In this document: piece after piece, positions 1-4,821 of the stretch
How the letters are laid out: the number at the start of each line of letters is the position of its first letter
Numbering within the stretch: position 1 is the first letter of the stretch
Virus record (IMG/VR): IMGVR_UViG_3300047496_000111
Coordinates: 1 to 29,068 of that record
Length of the DNA: 29,068 bases
Reading direction: 5' to 3' (one strand)
Source: a virus
Notes under the pieces: model-generated
The model's database searches: none
Seen by the model: the letters and a program-made list of their open reading frames with translations, nothing else
Told to the model about the DNA's origin: nothing
Program-made: the position numbers and the translations under genes

Positions 1-162
1 CCGTGCGGCGTCCCCTGCGGCGTCCTCTGCGGCGGCCTGTGCGGCGGCCTGTGCGGCGGCCCGTGCGGCGTCCCCTGCGGCGGCCCCTGCGGCGGCCCCT
101 GCGGCGGCCCGTGCGGCGTCCCCTGCGGCGGCCCCTGCGGCGGCCCCTGCGGCGGCCCCTGC
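1..162. repeat. 12-bp GC-rich tandem repeat inside the Ala-repeat gene
   Basis: About 13 tandem units of a 12-bp word (GCGGCGGCCCCT on the plus strand, with GTC, CTG and CCG variants) run from the window start to 162. Each unit is exactly four codons, so gain or loss of a unit keeps the minus-strand gene in frame. The variants are ordered: Gly/Asp/Arg units lie near the start of the tract and Gln/Glu units further on. This suggests repeated local duplication. The array continues beyond the window. Confidence 0.9.
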
Positions 163-501
163 TTTTTCTTTTATCTTGCCTTTGGCGAACTTACGTGCGG
201 CTTCGATTGCCTTGCGAGGACGTTTATCATCTGGGTATTCCTCCTCGTACAAATGCAGAACGCGTTCGGCACAATCGGCCGCCAGCAACCGAGCCATTTC
301 TTGATGCTCTTTTGGCAATGCCCGCAAGCACCAGAACACATCATCCACGCTATTGCTTTTAGCAATCTGATTAAACGTCAGCGCTTCATCATCGGCTTTG
401 GTTTTGCCAAGCGACTTAAGAAGCTTGTCCCATCCGTCTTTGCACGGCGAATGAATGCGGATCATGTTTAGAGTAATAGTTATTTTCATCTTTGTGGTCA
501 T
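1..501 (-). CDS. Alanine-repeat protein (phage/bacterial 'putative immunity'-like family), 3' end outside window
   Basis: The gene reads leftward off the window start: 167 codons are visible without a stop. The start at 501 is preceded by GGAAGGAAAC at good spacing; a second Met lies four codons on. Residues about 1-110 form a compact domain that includes DDVFWCLRALP, a CAERVL segment and YPDDKRPRKAIEAARKFAKG. This pairing of a short Cys/Trp domain, an RPRKAIEAAR motif and an Ala tail recurs in phage and bacterial proteins often labelled putative immunity protein; that label comes from family memory and has not been tested here. From residue about 114 the protein becomes four-residue units (AAAG, AAAQ, DAAR), encoded by about 13 copies of a 12-bp repeat. 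Function unknown. It is the most distal gene seen in the leftward operon. Confidence 0.75.
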   Translation of the reverse strand, partial: MTTKMKITITLNMIRIHSPCKDGWDKLLKSLGKTKADDEALTFNQIAKSNSVDDVFWCLRALPKEHQEMARLLAADCAERVLHLYEEEYPDDKRPRKAIEAARKFAKGKIKEKAGAAAGAAAGAAAGDAARAAAGAAAGAAAGDAARAAAQAAAQAAAEDAAGDAAR

Positions 502-553
502 GATAGTTTCCTTCCGTGTTTCAGTCTTAGCATATGTACTAAGCGTATCAAGT

Positions 554-712
554 TTAGTCAAGCGCGTTCTTGCGCTCCGCAGGACGAATGTCGGGGACAA
601 ACCGGAAGTCGGTCGCGTCGACCTCGCGAATGTCGTAGGCGAGGCCGCGCAGTTTCTGAATCTCCTGATCCTGCGCGGCCTGCGCTAACGCTTTGAGTTC
701 GTCGGGGCTCAC
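554..712 (-). CDS. Small unknown protein, 52 aa
   Basis: A short leftward gene with a GTG start that overlaps the stop of the preceding gene by four bases (GTGA), a classic coupled start. The product begins MSPDELKALAQAAQDQEIQK and ends ERKNALD. It is charged, probably helical at the N-terminus, and has no membrane segment or recognisable motif. Coupling to the 709-879 gene is the main support, together with normal codon use. I do not recognise a family. Its stop lies about 50 bases before the Ala-repeat gene start. Confidence 0.6.
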   Translation of the reverse strand: MSPDELKALAQAAQDQEIQKLRGLAYDIREVDATDFRFVPDIRPAERKNALD

Positions 713-879
713 GCGTGCACCCGCTCGAGCCGTCCGCTGGCGATGACCATCTGCGCGCTGCGCTTCTTCGCCGCGTCGCGGGTAGTCTCCTCCATCGCAT
801 GCGCCAGTTTTAGTATCTCCGTGTGCAGGCGCGTCATAAATTCCACATCGTCACATTGGTAGGTGAGTTGGTATTTCAT
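709..879 (-). CDS. Small unknown protein, 56 aa
   Basis: Leftward gene with an ATG at 879 preceded by GGAGATTACGCT, a good ribosome binding site at about 8 bases. The product starts MKYQLTYQCDDVEFMTRL and continues into an amphipathic, probably helical stretch (EILKLAHAMEETTRDAAKKR). It has one Cys, no signal peptide and no membrane segment. It shares the GTGA overlap with the next gene downstream, so the two are likely co-translated. No family recognised. Confidence 0.65.
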   Translation of the reverse strand: MKYQLTYQCDDVEFMTRLHTEILKLAHAMEETTRDAAKKRSAQMVIASGRLERVHA

Positions 880-900
880 AGCGTAATCTCCATTGGTTAA

Positions 901-1140
901 TTATTTATTAAGTAATTGCCATGCATGAAACGAAAGCGGCACGCGGTTAGCCTGCTCCTGCCTGTCATAATAGGCGTTGTAGGCCATGAGGATGCTCTCC
1001 TCAGGCATGGCCGTCGCCCGCCGCTCCACTTCTGCCTCGATTGCATGCAGCGCCGTCGCGTGTTTGGCAATGCGCCCCCTGTGCCACCGGGCTTGGCTGG
1101 CAAGGTCAGTCGGGGTCAATTCGGTCAGGTCAATAGGCAT
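901..1140 (-). CDS. Small unknown protein, 79 aa
   Basis: I chose the ATG at 1140 because AAGGAGG stands ten bases upstream of it; a longer frame back to 1179 has no such site and would overlap the gene upstream. The product starts MPIDLTELTPTDLASQARWH and ends FHAWQLLNK. It is predicted mostly helical (RIAKHATALHAIEAEVERRA), with no cysteines and no membrane segment. It sits five bases after the stop of the 110-aa gene, in the same leftward operon. Function unknown. Confidence 0.7.
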   Translation of the reverse strand: MPIDLTELTPTDLASQARWHRGRIAKHATALHAIEAEVERRATAMPEESILMAYNAYYDRQEQANRVPLSFHAWQLLNK

Positions 1141-1145
1141 GGTCT

Positions 1146-1478
1146 TTATGCCTCCTTGCGCGGTTTGAAGGCTTCCCACGTGTCATAAGACCCGCTGTGC
1201 GCATCCACGTAGCCCTGCACATAGCCAAGCAACGCGTCACGGTTTGCGAAGTGCAGCTGCTTGGGCACGCAATGGTTATGATCAAAAAGCCAGATGCTCA
1301 CAGTGCCGCGAATATCCATTTTACCAAACGCCACGCTTTTTACCTGATATTCCGCAAGCAGGTTGCTGAATGCTTGCAGCTTGTGCATCCAATAGGCTTT
1401 GTTATCCCCGGGCAGTCGCATGTGGTTAATGCTGAAAGGCATCTTGTGAGTGCCGTCATCGTTTAATTGCGTTTTCAT
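1146..1478 (-). CDS. Unknown protein, 110 aa
   Basis: Leftward gene starting at 1478 with AGAGGACG upstream. The product starts MKTQLNDDGTHKMPFSINHM and has mixed alpha/beta character, with aromatic-rich strands (VSIWLFDHNHCV) and a helical end (YDTWEAFKPRKEA). Three His residues and one Cys are scattered rather than in a metal-site pattern. It is separated from the next gene upstream by about 90 bases that hold only tiny frames. I do not recognise the family; its small size and position suit an early or host-modulating phage gene. Confidence 0.7.
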   Translation of the reverse strand: MKTQLNDDGTHKMPFSINHMRLPGDNKAYWMHKLQAFSNLLAEYQVKSVAFGKMDIRGTVSIWLFDHNHCVPKQLHFANRDALLGYVQGYVDAHSGSYDTWEAFKPRKEA

Positions 1479-1567
1479 AGTCGCGTCCTCTTCTAGTGGT
1501 TAAGCTCATCAGTGCCCGCATGACGGACAGACGCCCCTGCCTTTTCGGGCTTGAGGAGCGTTTCGCT

Positions 1568-1963
1568 TTAATTGACGATTGCCTCATAGAGTGCCGCGCG
1601 AGCGGATGGGGCCAGCCCGTTTATGAACTCCTGCACCGCCCAGCATTTTAGCTGCGCATATTCGCCCCGGTGCAGGCAAATGAATCCAAGCAGCTCTAAA
1701 CCATGCTGGTCATGCAGCCGCACCGCGAACGCATCCCCTTCCTGTTTCGTAAGTGCGTGGATATGGCGTGCGGTTTGAGGCTCCAATGCGCTTTTAATTT
1801 CTGCAAGCAGAAACTCACAATCCTTTTTCCACACATTTTGCGCCGCCAGCTTTTCGGCTATGTTGCCGCTTTTAGGCTTTTGCGTAATGAGAAAGTTATA
1901 ACGGGCAATCAGCGCTGCTTCTTTTGTGTATGACGATAAATTATAAATGATGGGTTGAAACAT
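1568..1963 (-). CDS. Unknown protein, 131 aa
   Basis: Leftward gene starting at 1963 behind AAGGAACC. The product starts MFQPIIYNLSSYTKEAALIA. It has a helical middle (NVWKKDCEFLLAEIKSALEP) and a beta-rich segment (GDAFAVRLHDQHGLELLGFI), then a helical C-terminus (AVQEFINGLAPSARAALYEA). Two Cys and several His residues are present but form no metal motif. No signal or membrane segment. Function unknown. It follows the XRE-like regulator by ten bases in the same operon. Confidence 0.7.
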   Translation of the reverse strand: MFQPIIYNLSSYTKEAALIARYNFLITQKPKSGNIAEKLAAQNVWKKDCEFLLAEIKSALEPQTARHIHALTKQEGDAFAVRLHDQHGLELLGFICLHRGEYAQLKCWAVQEFINGLAPSARAALYEAIVN

Positions 1964-1973
1964 GATAGGTTCC

Positions 1974-2219
1974 TTATGCTTTGAGGGTTGAGAGATATGC
2001 TACCAGTTCGGGCTTTTGCAAAAAGCTGTCATCGACGCGGATAAAATAGACGCTGATCAGCCCGGTCATGGCCCATTGCAATGTGCGCGTCACCTCGCCA
2101 CGTTTTTCGGCACGTTGTACGGTGGCCAGATGCACACCGAGGAGGTCCGCCAGTTGCTCGCGTGTAATATCGAGCTTAACCCTGAGGGCTTTCAGGTCAA
2201 AGGGTACTGTTGTCTTCAT
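1974..2219 (-). CDS. XRE/Cro-like helix-turn-helix DNA-binding protein
   Basis: An 81-aa product whose residues about 10-42 match an XRE-type helix-turn-helix: LRVKLDITREQLADLLGV followed by HLATVQRAEKRGEV, the usual 'xxLTQeqLAxllGVsxxTVxRwE' arrangement. The C-terminal half (about 45-81) is unlike the DNA-binding part and may dimerise. The start at 2219 has AGGAGCGGACA upstream, and that site overlaps the stop of the preceding gene. It is the only clear transcription factor in the window and lies 400 bases from a promoter region packed with dyad sites, so self-regulation through those sites is a reasonable inference, not shown. Confidence 0.8.
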   Translation of the reverse strand: MKTTVPFDLKALRVKLDITREQLADLLGVHLATVQRAEKRGEVTRTLQWAMTGLISVYFIRVDDSFLQKPELVAYLSTLKA

Positions 2220-2228
2220 TGTCCGCTC

Positions 2229-2426
2229 CTACGCCATGGCCACGCGCAGATACTCGCGCGTGATTCGGTTTTTGAAAAGATGCTGGCCCACTTCGTCGCA
2301 CATATACATATAGCGGCCCGCAAAATTCGCAGCCTCCAGTTTGTCGCTTAAAGCCCCTGAGGCAATGGCCGCGGCAAAAGCCGTTTCCGGGTGAGTAAAA
2401 GGTATGTCATTAAAAATAGGTTGCAT
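2229..2426 (-). CDS. Small unknown protein, 65 aa
   Basis: I chose the ATG at 2426 because GGAGG precedes it by seven bases; an upstream Met at 2462 lacks a good site and would overlap the neighbouring gene. The product starts MQPIFNDIPFTHPETAFAAA and ends NRITREYLRVAMA. Features are an Ala-rich helix, two Met/Tyr pairs (RYMYMCDEV) and one Cys. It resembles the short 'MxPIFNDIPF' proteins found near phage regulators, but I cannot assign a function. It is two bases downstream of the operon's first gene. Confidence 0.65.
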   Translation of the reverse strand: MQPIFNDIPFTHPETAFAAAIASGALSDKLEAANFAGRYMYMCDEVGQHLFKNRITREYLRVAMA

Positions 2427-2428
2427 GA

Positions 2429-2581
2429 CTATGCCTCCATGCCGTTGAGGATGGATGCGCACTCAAGTTGGCGTACCAGCTCGCGGGCCCAAGCCAAGGC
2501 ATCGGCATCCTTGCCGCAATTTTTGTAAGCAATGGCTTTTGCCAGGCACTGATTTACTTTCGAACGGTCAATGTTAGACAT
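2429..2581 (-). CDS. Small unknown protein, 50 aa, first gene of leftward operon
   Basis: Starts at 2581 with AGAGGATTT upstream, giving MSNIDRSKVNQCLAKAIAYK and ending CASILNGMEA. A longer in-frame extension to 2719 would run through the promoter and dyad sites and is very Cys/Trp/Ile-rich, so I rejected it. The product is likely two or three helices with three Cys residues. It sits about 50 bases downstream of the leftward promoter at 2629-2656. Function unknown. Confidence 0.6.
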   Translation of the reverse strand: MSNIDRSKVNQCLAKAIAYKNCGKDADALAWARELVRQLECASILNGMEA

Positions 2582-2628
2582 AATGTTAAATCCTCTTAGA
2601 GTTAAAATGCAAAACAAGTTGCAAGGCC

Positions 2629-2656
2629 AAGATAGCAGGTTATAGCATTTTGTCAA
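2629..2656 (-). promoter_or_regulatory. Sigma70-type promoter for the leftward operon
   Basis: On the minus strand TTGACA (2656-2651) is followed after 16 bases by TATCTT (2634-2629). This is a near-consensus host promoter pointing at the gene starting at 2581. A copy of the dyad (2642-2656) covers the -35 hexamer and part of the spacer, as an operator would. No experimental start site is known. Confidence 0.6.
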
Positions 2657-2948
2657 AATAAAAATAGCAACATGCCACATTTTTAAACAAAATGCTACTT
2701 TACGAGCGTTCAATTTCATGCAGCATGAACATATAACAGTAGTTTGGTGTGTGGCGGTGAGAGCGAGTTTGAGCCCTGTTTTTTGTCATACTGCAAACTA
2801 CTTAAAAAATTTCTATCAAAATATTTTTTTTTGTGTTTTGTAGCATGCTGTTACATGTAGCATTATGCTGTTGTTTTTAGGGCCGCACATGCACAAAATC
2901 TTTTAACTGCGATTTTTCTTTATGAACCTTATTAAAAAACTATAAGTA

Positions 2949-3020
2949 GTATAAGTAGTAAACTGGAACGCTGGCTCACTGGGGCTCCGAACTACTTACA
3001 TTTTTCCATACTACTTATAC
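2949..3020. repeat. 12-bp inverted repeat, TATAAGTAGTA family
   Basis: GTATAAGTAGTA at 2949-2960 is perfectly complementary to TACTACTTATAC at 3009-3020, with 48 bases between. An overlapping direct copy of TATAAGTAGT begins at 2941, and shorter ACTACTTA words occur at 2797 and 2991. This family differs from the GTAGCA dyads and sits in the gap between their clusters. Confidence 0.65.
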
Positions 3021-3023
3021 AGT

Positions 3024-3052
3024 TTGACGGTCGATGTAGCATTTTGTTTAAA
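3024..3052 (+). promoter_or_regulatory. Candidate rightward promoter overlapping a dyad
   Basis: TTGACG (3024-3029), a 17-base spacer and TTTAAA (3047-3052) point toward the late genes. The dyad at 3036-3050 lies in the spacer and -10. The first gene starts about 420 bases downstream, so any transcript would have a long leader containing the rest of the dyads. The hexamers are only moderate matches. Confidence 0.4.
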
Positions 3053-3471
3053 AATGTAGCATGTTGTCGACAAAATGTAGCATGTTGCTACATAGGTCAT
3101 ATAAGCCGAATAGCACATGAGTCTTAAATTGCGCAAATTGTTTAAAGTGCATGTAGCATCTTGTTACAAATAGCATTATGCTAGCTTAGTAGCAAATTGT
3201 TACTGCATAACTTTAGCGCGTTGCGACAAGTAGCATAATGTTACATTGTGCAAATTGTTACTGCAGCGGTGCCGGCGCGTAACTTGGGAAACATCGGGGG
3301 TAAAAAGGCGAAGCGATTTCTTTTTATTAACGTATCTTCAATCCCGCGCAATTTTCAAAATTTCACCGCGCAGAAGTATAAACACTTAAAACGCACCGCC
3401 TCCACCCCATAAATTTTCCACTTGCATCCCCGCGCCATATCGTTAAAATTAAATCTCACCTCGAGGTTCAC

Positions 3472-4005
3472 ATGAGCACAGACCGCGCCGAAAATTCAGT
3501 TGAGCTGACCGCGGTCGGGCCCACCATTCTTTGGCGCAACGCGTCAAACCAATACAAAGGGGTTGGGACAAGTAATCCGTTACCCGTGACGGCAAGTGGC
3601 GCAGTGAGTTTGGCAGGAGGAAACGCCAACATTGGTGTTGTGTACCTTGGGCAAAGCGCAACAGCCAGTGGGCCAATTTTGCGTTACAAACTTTTATCCG
3701 CAGCCTCGACAAACTCCACGCTGATACTTTCCGGGCAACATAAAGTTCTCGGGTACAGTTTCTGCAATACCGGGGCCAGCTTCGCCTTTTTAAAACTTTA
3801 CAACAAAGCAACAGCCCCAACGGTCGGCACGGACACGCCCGTTGAAACGATCGGCATCCCGCCAAACAGCACCGCGGTGTTATTCAACCCGATCGGGGTA
3901 TCGTATTCGCTGGGGATCGGGCTTGCGGTCACGGGAGGCTATGCGGACGCCGACACCACAGCCGTGACGGCGGGTCAGGTCATTGGAAGTTTGTTCTATG
4001 TCTAA
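3472..4005 (+). CDS. Probable virion-associated structural protein, 177 aa
   Basis: First gene of the rightward block, with GAGG five bases before the ATG. The product is beta-rich, Thr/Ala/Gly-rich and without Cys clusters or membrane segments. Its middle, residues about 90-145, has the pattern YSFCNTGASFAFLKLYNKA followed by TAPTVGTDTPVETIGIPP, which I know as a recurring phage beta-sandwich ('...YNKATAPTVGTDTPVLTI...') in small head or tail-surface proteins. The exact role is not known. It overlaps the next gene by eight bases. Confidence 0.65.
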   Translation: MSTDRAENSVELTAVGPTILWRNASNQYKGVGTSNPLPVTASGAVSLAGGNANIGVVYLGQSATASGPILRYKLLSAASTNSTLILSGQHKVLGYSFCNTGASFAFLKLYNKATAPTVGTDTPVETIGIPPNSTAVLFNPIGVSYSLGIGLAVTGGYADADTTAVTAGQVIGSLFYV

Positions 4006-4198
4006 TGCGCAATTTGCGAGTGCGCTGCCGTCCGATGCACCGCCTGAGGCCGCGCGGCTTTCCGCGGCTATCGGGAATGAGATCGGAACAGTTGACAATC
4101 AATGGCAGGTAGACGATATTGAATATGTTTCAGTGGTCTTTGCCGTCTATGGCGCGGAGGTCACAGGATTGCCCGCCAATTGTTTTGTCCTGACGTGA
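3998..4198 (+). CDS. Small unknown protein, 66 aa
   Basis: I chose the ATG at 3998 (MSNAQFASALPSDAPPEAAR), which overlaps the stop of the preceding gene and has GGAAG upstream, over a Met at 3983 with no site. The N-terminal third is Ala/Pro/Ser-rich; the rest (VDDIEYVSVVFAVYGAEVTG) looks beta-rich. No motif recognised. It is coupled to the 177-aa structural-type gene and lies 11 bases before the next gene, so it probably belongs to the same head or packaging group. Confidence 0.6.
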   Translation: MSNAQFASALPSDAPPEAARLSAAIGNEIGTVDNQWQVDDIEYVSVVFAVYGAEVTGLPANCFVLT

Positions 4199-4209
4199 AG
4201 GAGATACCC

Positions 4210-4602
4210 ATGTCGACCCAGATGCCCGATAGCGCAGAACATAACGCAGGCGTGGATCCCGAACCCGCGGACACCCAGACGATCAACGTGCCGGATGAAG
4301 GCGGCAATTCGGACGTCAATTCAGCGGACGAAGAACCGGCGAGTGAGACGGACGACGAGGACCCTACGCCCCCGCTGGCCCCGACCCCAGCGGATACCGC
4401 CATTGGCACGACTGCAGTAACCACGAAGGATACGACGCCGGTGGTGCACGAGCTGAAGGTGAACACTACGGCAACCCAGACGGACATTGCGGTTAAGATC
4501 TTCCACGAAGCGGAAGGCTGGATTGTCAAGCGGCTTGTATTGACGGGCAAGCTGACATCGGCAAAATTGTCCGAGGTTCTGGCCGACGTTCGGAACTGGT
4601 GA
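4210..4602 (+). CDS. Unknown protein with acidic N-terminal half, 130 aa
   Basis: Starts at 4210 behind AAGGAGATACCC. A longer frame from 4180 lacks a good site. Residues about 5-75 are a disordered Asp/Glu/Pro/Thr-rich segment (SADEEPASETDDEDPTPP). Residues about 80-130 form a compact domain (TDIAVKIFHEAEGWIVKRLV, then LTSAKLSEVLADVRNW). The position two genes before TerL is where a small terminase subunit often lies, but there is no helix-turn-helix and I do not assign that role. Its stop overlaps the next start by one base. Confidence 0.65.
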   Translation: MSTQMPDSAEHNAGVDPEPADTQTINVPDEGGNSDVNSADEEPASETDDEDPTPPLAPTPADTAIGTTAVTTKDTTPVVHELKVNTTATQTDIAVKIFHEAEGWIVKRLVLTGKLTSAKLSEVLADVRNW

Positions 4603-4820
4603 TGGCGCGGCGCGAGTACCGTTACGTTAAGTCGTCGAATATCCAGGGCGTCGCGTACGATTACGACACGCGGGATATGCATGTCCAGTTTGTAAGCGGG
4701 ACGGAATACCGCTACGAAGGTGTGGATCCGGAGGATTACGACGGGCTGGTCAGCGCCGCGTCGCCGGGGCGATACCTCCATGACAATATCAAGGATCAGT
4801 ACAGCGCCACCCGGGTCTGA
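4602..4820 (+). CDS. KTSC-domain protein, 72 aa
   Basis: The whole product fits the KTSC domain (Pfam KTSC): YVKSSNIQGVAYDYDTRDMH near the N-terminus, then FVSGTEYRYEGVDPEDYDG and a C-terminal SPGRYLHDNIKDQY. The domain is common as a short stand-alone protein in phages and bacteria; its biochemical role is not established. I chose the ATG at 4602, which overlaps the preceding stop (TGATG); a GTG one codon earlier is also possible. It ends one base before TerL, so it probably belongs with packaging or early head genes. Confidence 0.85.
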   Translation: MARREYRYVKSSNIQGVAYDYDTRDMHVQFVSGTEYRYEGVDPEDYDGLVSAASPGRYLHDNIKDQYSATRV

Positions 4821-4821
4821 T

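Larger units (their letters stand above)
2668..3066. repeat. 30-nt inverted repeat flanking the control region
   Basis: The minus strand from 2697 to 2668 and the plus strand from 3037 to 3066 are identical at 29 of 30 positions. Each copy contains two adjacent dyad-type words 20 bases apart. The two arms lie about 340 bases apart in opposite orientation. The left arm sits just upstream of the leftward promoter and the right arm overlaps the rightward promoter candidate. Confidence 0.8.
2642..3261. repeat. Array of about 15 copies of a 15-bp dyad, GTAGCA-N3-TGTTAC
   Basis: Copies start at 2642, 2664, 2684 (inverted), 2840, 2857, 3036, 3056, 3077, 3130, 3153, 3170, 3189, 3213, 3230 and 3247. 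Those at 2840, 3153, 3189 and 3230 match GTAGCA-N3-TGTTAC exactly, and the 3077 copy is a perfect palindrome (ATGTAGCA-TGT-TGCTACAT, 3075-3093). Others carry one or more changes, 3213 being the weakest. Within clusters the spacing is 17-24 bases. The symmetry suggests a dimeric protein; the number and spacing would fit operators or origin iterons. Confidence 0.8.
2582..3471. other. Non-coding divergent control region
   Basis: About 890 bases between the leftward and rightward operons without a convincing gene. The sequence is much richer in A and T than its surroundings, with a run of T at 2823-2832. It holds the dyad array, a 30-nt inverted repeat, a second repeat family based on TATAAGTAGTA, and a 6-bp dyad TTCATG-CAG-CATGAA at 2715-2729. 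Promoter candidates lie at 2629-2656 (leftward), 3024-3052 (rightward) and, weakly, TTCAAA-17-TATAAA at 3354-3382 (rightward). The region could also be a replication origin; the sequence alone does not decide. Confidence 0.75.

Noticed and set aside
3-362. Plus-strand frame with many RRPLRRPV repeats
   Set aside because: It is the antisense reading of the Ala-repeat gene's 12-bp units. The minus frame has a ribosome site, a non-repeat domain and a known family pattern.
2582-2719. N-terminal extension of the first leftward gene to a Met at 2719
   Set aside because: It would translate the promoter and dyad sites and gives an implausible Cys/Leu/Ile-rich sequence. A ribosome site is present for the Met at 2581.
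2642-3261. Possible CRISPR array
   Set aside because: The repeats are 15-bp dyads only 17-24 bases apart, with short and partly similar spacing sequence. There are no cas genes.
4161-4781. Minus-strand 206-codon frame opposite the acidic and KTSC genes
   Set aside because: It spans two well-supported plus-strand genes with coupled starts and has Ser/Val low complexity typical of antisense frames.
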